Of a DNA stretch of 38,368 bases, positions 17,401 through 23,399 are shown in pieces. Origin of the DNA: Microbacteriaceae bacterium PS02067. Its GTDB lineage: Bacteria > Actinomycetota > Actinomycetes > Actinomycetales > Microbacteriaceae. The position numbers and the translations under genes were made by a program. How positions within the stretch are numbered: position 1 is the stretch's first letter; each line of letters begins with the position of its first letter. Location of the stretch: positions 1-38,368 of the forward strand of contig JASCPG010000026.1 in NCBI GenBank assembly GCA_029960085.1, read 5' to 3'. Under the pieces are notes generated by a model, which saw only the letters and a list, made by a program, of their open reading frames with translations, was not told where the DNA came from and searched no databases.

Positions 17401-17938
17401 CTGGGGCGGTCACGTATCGGGTGGCGCTCGCTCCGAACGACGCCAGGCGCCCGGCCAACGTCCCTACGAATTCGATGGGCGTCAACCACCCGCCGCCGGT
17501 GTCTCGGGCTCGGTGCCGGTGGTACTTCCGTTCGGCCCAGACCACGACCGCCCGCGGCTCCTGTCGCGTCGTTCGGCGCCGCTGGTTGAACACGTTCGCC
17601 TGCAGCAGCGACCAGAAGCTCTCCATGGCCACGTTGTCGCCAGCCGCGCCGACACGACCCATCGACCCGACCATGTCGTGTCGGCGTAGTTCGCAGGCCA
17701 TGGCCCGACTGCGAGATTGGGACTGCCCCCCCCAATCGGCATGCAGGATGCAGCCGGCGACCGTACCGCGCCTCGTGACAGCGTTGCAGAGCGCATCGAC
17801 GGAGAGCTTCGCGGTCACTGATCCGAGATCGAGTACCCGACGATTCGGTTGGAGAACACGTCCGTGATCGCACAGCGGTAGAGCTTGCCTTCGCTCGTCC
17901 GATGCTCCGCGCCATCCGTGAGCCAGAGTGGAATGCGG
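17401..17938 (-). pseudogene. Truncated, frameshifted IS3-family transposase
   Basis: This is the integrase-core part of an IS3-type transposase, missing its N-terminal half and partner ORF. Reading from 17938, one frame gives WLTDGAEH (first catalytic Asp), then KLYRCAITDVFSNRIVGYSI, and stops at 17815-17817. Homology continues one frame over with TAKLSVDALCNAV, ILHADWGGQ (second Asp), DMVGSMGRVGAAGDNVAMESF (Glu) and LTPIEF. A single missing base near 17815-17823 explains the shift. The 5' end breaks off exactly where the old tRNA terminator begins. It lies just outside the integrated element and is a dead remnant. Confidence 0.85.
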
Positions 17939-17974
17939 ACCGCCCCCCGCGCGGAAGTCCAGGCGGGGGGCGGT
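17939..17974 (-). terminator. Original tRNA-Lys terminator, now displaced
   Basis: Perfect 12-bp arms ACCGCCCCCCGC (17939-17950) and GCGGGGGGCGGT (17963-17974) enclose a 12-base loop. It sits six bases from the duplicated 3' end of tRNA-Lys at 17981. I infer that it was the terminator of the tRNA gene before the element inserted. Confidence 0.65.
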
Positions 17975-17980
17975 TTCGGT

Positions 17981-18015
17981 GTGCACCCCCTGGGACTCGA
18001 ACCCAGAACCCACTG
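17981..18015 (-). repeat. attL: 35-bp duplicate of the tRNA-Lys 3' half
   Basis: These 35 bases are identical to 33894-33928. They cover the tRNA from the 3' strand of the anticodon stem through the T arm to the acceptor end. The sequence diverges immediately on both sides, and the CCA seen after the intact tRNA is absent here. It is the old chromosomal 3' end of the tRNA, left behind at the far side of the element, and is not a working tRNA gene. Confidence 0.93.
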
Positions 18016-18128
18016 CTCTATCGGCCCGAGATCTGCCCCGATCGGGTGACGCCCGGATGGGTCGGTTTGGCCCGTGATTCCGCGGTATGCACATCACTGC
18101 AAAGTCGGCTGAGATCGGGCCCAGACTG

Positions 18129-18162
18129 TCATGATCCCTCAGTCATCATGACTGAATCATGA
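18129..18162. repeat. Candidate integrase arm-type sites, left end
   Basis: A 22-bp sequence at 18141-18162 is repeated exactly at 33811-33832 near the other end. It begins with the palindrome AGTCATCATGACT and continues to a TCATGA. A further TCATGA lies at 18129-18134. Paired short repeats flanking the att core are the usual arrangement of arm sites bound by tyrosine integrases. No gene is seen from 18016 to 18258. Confidence 0.6.
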
Positions 18163-18258
18163 CTAGCGTCGTTCCCTCGCGCGTACACGGGCTTTGACGG
18201 AAGGGGGCGGAAGCTTCGCAATTTGAGCGTCGAGCCGCGCCCACGCGCGCGGGCGCGA

Positions 18259-18283
18259 TCAACTGGGGAGTTTCCCCAGTTGA
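18259..18283. promoter_or_regulatory. Perfect 25-bp palindromic operator or hairpin
   Basis: Arms TCAACTGGGGA (18259-18269) and TCCCCAGTTGA (18273-18283) enclose GTT. It lies 85 bp before the first plus-strand gene of the left end, just upstream of a TAGAAT -10 box (18308-18313). It is a good candidate operator for a repressor of the element. Confidence 0.5.
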
Positions 18284-18367
18284 GGCGAGTCGTCGCGTTC
18301 CCTTACGTAGAATCGAGTTCTCGCCATAGGGGCGGGACTCAACCACAACGGCCACTAGGAGGCCCCC

Positions 18368-18865
18368 ATGCTCAGCACCATTGCACAGTCACTCGCCGAC
18401 GAGATCCGCGCTCAGGATTGGTCCGACGCCCACTCCCGGGCGGACGGTGCGCGCCACGACCGCAAGACAGATCGCACAACCGACCCGCAGCTTGATGATG
18501 TCGAGACTGCAACCGTCCACGTCAACGTGATGTGGGTGGTCGCGCAAGCGCTCAGCGACAACGACCCGAACTTCGACGTCCACGACTTCGCAGAAGCGGC
18601 CGGCGTCAGCGATATCTACCGACTGCGCAAGGACGGCAGCCCGAGCGGCGCGATCCCAGCCGGGATCCGCCGCAATCCGACCCGCCCCACGTACACACCA
18701 GTCCAGCTCGCCCGCCTACTCGGCTATCACAACGAGGCGCGGCCCGGGAAAGTCGTCCGCGACTACCTTCGGGACCGCTACCCGGACCGCGCAACAAACT
18801 CGCGGTGGACTCTCTCCGAAGCCGAGGCGAGCGACGTTCTAGCCAACGTTCCGCGCCAGCACTGA
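18368..18865 (+). CDS. Hypothetical DNA-binding-like element protein
   Basis: A 165-residue soluble protein I do not recognise. The ATG has a perfect AGGAGG five bases upstream. The N-terminal third is acidic and polar. The middle contains DFAEAAGVSDIYRLRKDG, which resembles a helix-turn-helix. The C-terminal 50 residues (QLARLLGYHNEARPGKVVRD, then a basic region ending in RWTLSEAEASDVL) look like a second helical nucleic-acid-binding module. It has its own promoter region with a 25-bp palindrome and runs against the main gene direction, which would suit a regulator of the element, but this is inference. Confidence 0.6.
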   Translation: MLSTIAQSLADEIRAQDWSDAHSRADGARHDRKTDRTTDPQLDDVETATVHVNVMWVVAQALSDNDPNFDVHDFAEAAGVSDIYRLRKDGSPSGAIPAGIRRNPTRPTYTPVQLARLLGYHNEARPGKVVRDYLRDRYPDRATNSRWTLSEAEASDVLANVPRQH

Positions 18866-18878
18866 TCCAACGCCGATA

Positions 18879-18920
18879 AGCCCCGGCATCCGCCCGCGCG
18901 ACGCGAGGGATGCCGGGGCT
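18879..18920 (+). terminator. Hairpin after 18368-18865
   Basis: Arms AGCCCCGGCATCC (18879-18891) and GGATGCCGGGGCT (18908-18920) pair perfectly across a 16-base loop. There is no clear T-tract. It lies 14 bp after the stop codon and may limit read-through into the next small gene. Confidence 0.6.
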
Positions 18921-18937
18921 AAGAGAGGGTGCTCTTC

Positions 18938-19114
18938 ATGACGACGCCGAGAGCAAGATTCGTGAAGATTGTCCGGGAGGCACTCGACCACGCCAACACC
19001 CTCAGCGTTGAGGAACATGCGCGGATCGCGTACTGCGCGGGCGGACCGTCAACCGACGACCTGAAGCAACAGATCATCGAGCATCGCATCGCACGAGGCA
19101 TCTCTGTTTGGTGA
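18938..19114 (+). CDS. Small hypothetical protein
   Basis: A 58-residue protein beginning MTTPRARFVKIVREALDHAN. AGAGGG lies about nine bases before the ATG; a GTG at 18929 would add three residues. It is helical and charged with no membrane segment, and the family is unknown. It lies between two hairpins at the left end of the element. Confidence 0.45.
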   Translation: MTTPRARFVKIVREALDHANTLSVEEHARIAYCAGGPSTDDLKQQIIEHRIARGISVW

Positions 19115-19196
19115 AGCGCCCGGACGATGCTCCCGATGCCAGTCGTGCGCAGGAGCATCTCAGGCAACTTCGCTAACAGAAACGCCGACACAAGAA

Positions 19197-19228
19197 GAGA
19201 GCCCCAGAGCTTACGCTCTGGGGCTCTC
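19197..19228 (-). terminator. Strong hairpin terminator closing the minus-strand genes
   Basis: Fourteen-base arms GAGAGCCCCAGAGC (19197-19210) and GCTCTGGGGCTCTC (19215-19228) enclose TTAC. Read on the minus strand it is followed by TTCTTGTG. It ends the leftward genes of the element and, being symmetric, could also stop plus-strand transcripts. Confidence 0.75.
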
Positions 19229-19238
19229 AGTCAAGTGT

Positions 19239-19382
19239 TCAGGCCGCCAACACAGCGACGGCTACCGGTGCGAACTCTCGATACGGCTCACGAACAAGCT
19301 CACGGATCTCGGCCAGCGTCAGCGTCGACATCGCCTCCGTGACCGCTGCCCTGATTGCCTTATCCTGCTCAGCATTCATCAT
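19239..19382 (-). CDS. Small hypothetical protein (47 aa)
   Basis: A 47-residue frame starting at two consecutive ATG codons and ending ten bases before a strong terminator. The sequence begins MMNAEQDKAIRAAVTEAMST and continues through TLAEIRELVREPYREFAP. It is an amphipathic, Glu/Arg-rich helix with an Ala/Val end. It lies 21 bp after the previous gene on the same strand, without a clear ribosome binding site. Codon choice and the exact fit between gene and terminator support it; the function is unknown. Confidence 0.5.
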   Translation of the reverse strand: MMNAEQDKAIRAAVTEAMSTLTLAEIRELVREPYREFAPVAVAVLAA

Positions 19383-19403
19383 GATGGTGTCCAGTCTGGT
19401 GTC

Positions 19404-19913
19404 TTAGCTGCGAGTTATCGTCAGCCACTGTCCCTGCATCTTAGCTACAGAACCTGTGTTGTACTTGTGCCAAACACTCTGTAGCAGTGTCAGCATACGG
19501 ACCATCAGATGCGTACGTCCATAGATCTTCACCTCATCGACCCCCTCGCCGAGGTTGCCGAGAATGAACGTCGCGTACGCGCCCGCATGGGTTTTCACAA
19601 CCGCATCGCCTTCGCCGTCGACCGGCCAGAACTCGGGGCTGAGGTGCATCTTCAGGAGCTTGGTCATACGTCGCCACCCACCGTCGTTCACGTCGAGTAT
19701 GGCGTCAGTCTTTTCCTGTGAGACGTTGTAGAGCTCCAGCGCATACCCGTCCCCTTGTCGAACCTCGAGATGAGCTGTGCACCACTCGAAGAAGTTGCCG
19801 AGTTCAACTTCGAACTCATCGTGCCCACCGGCGAGCACGGTCCAAGCGGCCGCCACTTCCTCGAGCCGCTCCATGTTCATCGGGCGCAACTCGTACCTGT
19901 CGGTGTCGCTCAT
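19404..19913 (-). CDS. Hypothetical element protein
   Basis: A 169-residue soluble protein of unknown family. I chose the ATG at 19913 (MSDTDRYELRP), which has AGGGG about five bases upstream; the longer frame upstream is Arg/Pro-rich and unlikely. The protein has many acidic and aromatic residues (FEVELGNFFEWCTAHLEV; LHSPEFWP-like and GRTHLMVRMLTLLQSVWHKY segments) and looks globular. With the next gene it occupies the left end of the element, a common cargo position. Confidence 0.6.
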   Translation of the reverse strand: MSDTDRYELRPMNMERLEEVAAAWTVLAGGHDEFEVELGNFFEWCTAHLEVRQGDGYALELYNVSQEKTDAILDVNDGGWRRMTKLLKMHLSPEFWPVDGEGDAVVKTHAGAYATFILGNLGEGVDEVKIYGRTHLMVRMLTLLQSVWHKYNTGSVAKMQGQWLTITRS

Positions 19914-20022
19914 ATGTCCCCTAACCTCCGCGCCGCCCAAGCATAGCGCGGCCACAGGAAGCGGCCCACTCGGCGTGCGCGGTGTTCTCTCGATCCGGCG
20001 GGGTCCGTTGATGCACGGGCGG

Positions 20023-20799
20023 CTACTCGTCTTCAAGGAAGCGGCCTGCTGGCAGGTGCGTGTCGAGTCGCCATGGGATGCTCAGCTGGCAGGCAATCTC
20101 GTGAAGGCGGCGAATCTCATCCGTGCGGTCTTCAAGGCGAGCCTCGATCCATGCCGAGAGCATGCTGAACCCGGCGAGGGCGTACAGCGTTTCCGCCTCT
20201 TCAAGCGGTTCAGGTTGTTCACGTAGCGAGATCTCGTCTCCGCCCGTGTCAATAAAGTCGAGCGGCGCTAAGTAGCTGACGTGTCCGACCTGTGAGAGCA
20301 CCCTGTAGGACATGCTGAGGAAGAGCACGTCGTCGAGTTCCTTGACCATCCCCTGCGGCCCAGTGAGCTTCGGCAGTCCGGGCCCAGGTGGAATGCCCTC
20401 TCGAAGGCTCGCTGCGCGCGTTTCCCACTGCGGATCGGATGAGTACTCGATCATTGCGGAGGCGACGTCGGCCTGGCTTCGCGCGAGCGAGACATGAAGG
20501 CGATCGACGCCGCCGGGCGTGAGATATGCCCACTGGGCGGTGACCGCATGCTCAAGCGCCGACCTGATGAGGATGGTTCCTTCCGATACGAATCCGCGGT
20601 GTCTCAGCGCGAGGTAGGCGCGGGCGAGGCGCCGTACTCGTTGGATCAGTCCGAACAGAACGAGGAAGTCTCGGTGGTTGTCAGGTGGCACTACGACACG
20701 CGCGCCGTCGTTGTGGCGCTGCACGAACCTGAGAATGAACCCAAGCATCGCATCGTCGCTAGGCAGTCCGGGGTGTCGGGTCACTCTCCCAGAGTGCAC
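20023..20799 (-). CDS. Hypothetical helical protein, possible cargo
   Basis: A 258-residue protein, mostly alpha-helical. The core LFGLIQRVRRLARAYLALRH, followed by GTILIRSALEHAVTAQWAYL, resembles proteins of unknown function such as the DUF5677 type, but the match is only by eye. The GTG at 20799 has GGAGG three bases upstream, which is close. An ATG at 20748 lacks a binding site. No membrane segment or catalytic motif is clear. It stands apart from the gene block before it (236 bp gap) and after it (109 bp gap), as accessory cargo often does. Confidence 0.6.
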   Translation of the reverse strand: MHSGRVTRHPGLPSDDAMLGFILRFVQRHNDGARVVVPPDNHRDFLVLFGLIQRVRRLARAYLALRHRGFVSEGTILIRSALEHAVTAQWAYLTPGGVDRLHVSLARSQADVASAMIEYSSDPQWETRAASLREGIPPGPGLPKLTGPQGMVKELDDVLFLSMSYRVLSQVGHVSYLAPLDFIDTGGDEISLREQPEPLEEAETLYALAGFSMLSAWIEARLEDRTDEIRRLHEIACQLSIPWRLDTHLPAGRFLEDE

Positions 20800-21035
20800 C
20801 GACCTCCGGACATCACCCAGCCGTCGCGCTCGCCGCGATCCCGGTCGCCGCGCGGCTCCCCCGCCAGGAACGGCCCACGGCCCGCCCTGAGTTCTTTCGA
20901 AGGATTACGCGGGGAGAGAGGGGAAGACTCCCCGACGGTCCTCCATCGGGCTGTCGAGGGGGATCCTCCCACCCCTTGCGCGTGCGCTCAGTCGTGTGCA
21001 CCTCCGCGGTTCGTCATCTCGTGGCGTGGCCGCGG
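20800..21035. other. Intergenic gap inside the element
   Basis: I see no gene here. A short hairpin GGGGA-N4-TCCCC lies at about 20920-20935. The gap separates the small-gene block from the two genes to its left and may hold a promoter for 20023-20799, although no clear -35 or -10 box stands out. Confidence 0.5.
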
Positions 21036-21416
21036 CTACAGGGATGCCTCCCACTCAGCGAGCTGGTACTGCCACTGGGCGTCGGTGTAGAGCCGGCTCA
21101 CTGCGGCGTATCCGCCGGGGATTCGGTAGAGATTGCCCTCGCTGGACGCCATGAGCATGTAGCCCTCGATCGGGCCGCTCTGAGTGGCGTTGAGGTTCCC
21201 GCTGGGATGCTGCCCACCGCTCGAAGACACGGATCGCCGCAACCGAATGGCGGAGATTCCTGGGACGTCGGGATCGAACTCAAGAAACCACGTCTTCCAC
21301 GTCCCGTCGATGACGCGCAGGTTTGGGGCGTTGGTGGTCGTCGCCGCGGTATTCGGGTCGACCGTGACCGCGAACTGCGCGCCGCGATACTCGAACTTGT
21401 GGCTTTCGGCGGTCAT
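21036..21416 (-). CDS. Hypothetical element protein
   Basis: A 126-residue protein beginning MTAESHKFEYRGAQF. It is rich in beta-forming and small polar residues (IDGTWKTWFLEFDPDVPG, then a Ser/Gly-rich middle) and ends in DAQWQYQLAEWEASL. The family is unknown. It has no ribosome binding site of its own, but the ATG overlaps the stop of a 32-codon frame (ATGA), so translation is probably coupled. The longer open frame upstream is a shadow of that small frame. Confidence 0.55.
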   Translation of the reverse strand: MTAESHKFEYRGAQFAVTVDPNTAATTTNAPNLRVIDGTWKTWFLEFDPDVPGISAIRLRRSVSSSGGQHPSGNLNATQSGPIEGYMLMASSEGNLYRIPGGYAAVSRLYTDAQWQYQLAEWEASL

Positions 21417-21511
21417 GCGGCTGACAGGCCCGGGGTGGCGCAGAACCAGGCCCACGTGGACCGGGCGTCCGAGCCAGCGGAGACGACGATCTCGGTTGGT
21501 GTGGTTGTCAT
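21413..21511 (-). CDS. 32-residue small protein, coupled upstream frame
   Basis: A 32-codon frame starting MTTTPTEIVVSAGSDARSTW and ending CATPGLSAA. GAGGAG lies upstream of the ATG at a workable distance, and the stop codon overlaps the ATG of the next gene. It may be a true small protein, a leader peptide that permits translation of the next gene, or the start of one longer protein made by frameshifting. Confidence 0.5.
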   Translation of the reverse strand: MTTTPTEIVVSAGSDARSTWAWFCATPGLSAA

Positions 21512-21579
21512 GATGGGTTCTCCTCGTTTTTGAGTGGTGCGGCCCCGACTTGGCCGATCGCAGCGTGAACGCTGAGCCG

Positions 21580-21753
21580 TCACTGCTGCGCAACCTTCCT
21601 GGCACCCTGGACGGTCATCTCGAGAGCTTCGGCGATGCTCTGCCAGGTGTAGCCCTCGGCCCGTGCGCTGCGGATGAGCTCACCAAGGCGAGCCGGCATG
21701 GCGAGCATGCGGCGCCGGAACGCTGCGAGAGTGTCGAGGGCGTCATCGGGCAT
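21580..21753 (-). CDS. Small helix-turn-helix protein
   Basis: A 57-residue protein with GGAG five bases before its ATG. The C-terminal half, RAEGYTWQSIAEALEMTVQG, has the look of a helix-turn-helix recognition unit of the sigma-region-4/Trp-repressor type. The start overlaps the end of the zinc-finger-like gene by 11 bp. It may be a small regulator or DNA-packaging accessory; the function is unknown. Confidence 0.6.
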   Translation of the reverse strand: MPDDALDTLAAFRRRMLAMPARLGELIRSARAEGYTWQSIAEALEMTVQGARKVAQQ

Positions 21754-22084
21754 GTGAACTCCGGTTGCTGTTGTGGAGGTCGGGAGCAACTGGAGTTGAT
21801 GACTGTTCGGCGTCGCGCTGCTGCCGCCGCAGGTAGCGGCGTTCCTGGCCGGCGGCGTTCTGGCACATCGGCCCGCAGTGGCGGTGGTTGGCCCTGACGG
21901 GCTCGAAGATGCGGCCGCATTTCAGGCATGCTCTGGGGGCGATCTCGCGTCCGTAGGACGCGGTTGTGAGCTTCCCGGCCCTGCGTAGCCCCGCGTAGTG
22001 GGCGGCGCAAAGCCGGTGTTTCAGGACCGCGACGGGCTCATCGCATCCGTCGCGTTCGCAGGCGGGAACTGGTATCGCGGGCAT
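21743..22084 (-). CDS. Zinc-finger-like small protein
   Basis: A 113-residue protein with two metal-binding-like clusters: CERDGC with RLCAAHY near the N-terminus, and CLKCGRIF followed by HRHCGPMC in the middle. The tail is basic (RRYLRRQQRD), suggesting nucleic acid binding. GGAGG lies about four bases before the ATG. It is the first gene of a small block that follows a hairpin-containing gap. Confidence 0.65.
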   Translation of the reverse strand: MPAIPVPACERDGCDEPVAVLKHRLCAAHYAGLRRAGKLTTASYGREIAPRACLKCGRIFEPVRANHRHCGPMCQNAAGQERRYLRRQQRDAEQSSTPVAPDLHNSNRSSHAR

Positions 22085-22164
22085 CAGCCCTCCTTCGTAG
22101 ATTTGGACGAAAAACAGCCGATCAAGCGTGCTCGCGGGTGTTTGCTAGCCCCGTCGGTCCTTTC

Positions 22165-22197
22165 GTGCACCGCGAGGGGGGACCCCCCGGGGTGCGT
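22165..22197 (-). terminator. GC-rich hairpin in the 22085-22308 gap
   Basis: An inner stem GGGGGG-A-CCCCCC (22176-22188) and outer arms GCACC (22167-22171) and GGTGC (22191-22195) form a strong hairpin without a T-tract. It lies between the tail-like block and the small-gene block. It may act as a terminator or attenuator. No gene is visible in this 224-bp gap. Confidence 0.5.
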
Positions 22198-22308
22198 GTT
22201 GCCGGGCGCTCGGGGGGTCGCCGGGGTGCGCATCATGATGATGAGGGCGTGCGTTCCGCAGCGAACGTGGTACCGGAATTACGTGCGAGTGCTCCCGGTC
22301 AGCGCATG

Positions 22309-22656
22309 TCAGAAGCCGAACTCTGCAAGCGCTTGGTCAACGGCAATACTCATGCCGCGTTCGAGCTCGTTCTCGGCGGTGAGCTCGGCTAGCAGGTACG
22401 ACCGGTCAGGTCTGTCTCGGACACGGCTGTCGGCATTGGTGGCGCCTTCGACGACGGCTTCGTGCGCATCGTCCGAGCTGGCGGTGTGGTAGACGAAATC
22501 GCCCTTCTTCGCCCCCTTCGGTACGCGCATGGCCTTCTTCCATCGCTTGCGCGCCTCGAAGGCGCTGTACTCCACGGCTTGTTCGGCCTTCCTAGAGAGA
22601 ACCTCCCCGACTGACCTGCCGAGGTCATCCGCGAGGTGATCGAAGTCGCGGTTCAT
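22309..22656 (-). CDS. Hypothetical protein after the tape measure block
   Basis: A 115-residue protein starting MNRDFDHLADDLGRSVGEVL. AGGGG lies about six bases upstream, and the ATG overlaps the previous stop (ATGA). It is helical and charged at both ends, with a short loop (KKGDFVYHTASSDDAHEA). The pattern loosely recalls HK97 gp10-type head-tail proteins, but I would not assign that. It is the last gene of the block that includes the tape measure. Confidence 0.55.
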   Translation of the reverse strand: MNRDFDHLADDLGRSVGEVLSRKAEQAVEYSAFEARKRWKKAMRVPKGAKKGDFVYHTASSDDAHEAVVEGATNADSRVRDRPDRSYLLAELTAENELERGMSIAVDQALAEFGF

Positions 22657-23399
22657 GCGCGTCCCCTTTCGCGTTGGTGCCGGGGCGGTCGTTGACATGC
22701 CCCCTGGCGGTCCTGCTCCTGGAAGCCGTCGTGCGCGGCCGGCGGCGACACGACTCGACGTTCCGGCGCGTCGTGACACGACTCGAGGATCTTCAGCCGC
22801 TGCTCCTCGTACTCGGGGAAGCGGTGCCACACCTCGGTCGTTATCTGGCCGTTGCGGATGATGGTCGCGACGAGGTGTCCGCCGATCGGGAGGTCCGGGT
22901 GGTCTTCGCGTAGCTGGTAGGCGAGGCGGATGACGTCCTCGGCGGTGTCGGGCAGCCACTGCTCGAACGTGCGAGGGGAAGGCTGGAAGTAGGCGATGTC
23001 GTCTTGGTCGTAGCGCGTGGGCTCGAAGTCGTTGTCGCTTTCGTACATGTACATGACGATGCGGTCGGAGCCGTTGGGGAAGCCGATGTTGCAGATCCGC
23101 TGACCGGGTTGCGGGCCGTACTGTTCGAGCATCCGCGACCATGCGCGGCGGAGTTCGTCGGGGGCGATGGTGTTGAGCTGCTCGATATCGGCGCACCCGC
23201 CGTAGCCCTCGTCGATGACCTGCGCCCAGTGTTCCTGCATCCGCAGGAGCCCGGACCCTGACGTGACGAGGTTGAGGTGGGGGAACGCGCGGACCTTCGA
23301 CGTGTACTTGAACGGGGTCTTGTCGTCGACATTGACGACGAGGGTGTCGGTGACGATGATCGCGGACGTCGGCGTCTGACGGGTGATGAAGAGGGTCAC
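22653..23399 (-). CDS. Hypothetical protein with Ntn-hydrolase-like N-terminus
   Basis: A 248-residue protein that starts at a GTG overlapping the tape measure stop (GTGA), with AAGGA six bases upstream. The first 60 residues (TSAIIVTDTLVVNVDDKTPF, then SKVRAFPHLNLVTSGSGLLRM) resemble the first strands of proteasome-type Ntn hydrolases. The N-terminal catalytic Thr/Ser/Cys is not obvious, since MTLF would need removal of one residue. The last 40 residues are basic and probably disordered. Minor tail genes normally occupy this position, yet it does not look like one. Confidence 0.55.
   Translation of the reverse strand: MTLFITRQTPTSAIIVTDTLVVNVDDKTPFKYTSKVRAFPHLNLVTSGSGLLRMQEHWAQVIDEGYGGCADIEQLNTIAPDELRRAWSRMLEQYGPQPGQRICNIGFPNGSDRIVMYMYESDNDFEPTRYDQDDIAYFQPSPRTFEQWLPDTAEDVIRLAYQLREDHPDLPIGGHLVATIIRNGQITTEVWHRFPEYEEQRLKILESCHDAPERRVVSPPAAHDGFQEQDRQGACQRPPRHQRERGRA

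Noticed and set aside
17981..18015. A second tRNA gene
   Set aside because: Only the 3' half is present with no 5' acceptor or D arm. It is the attL duplicate.
17315..18097. Intact 260-residue transposase
   Set aside because: The catalytic core is split by a frameshift near 17815-17823, the N-terminal half is missing, and the open frame runs into unrelated tRNA and element sequence.
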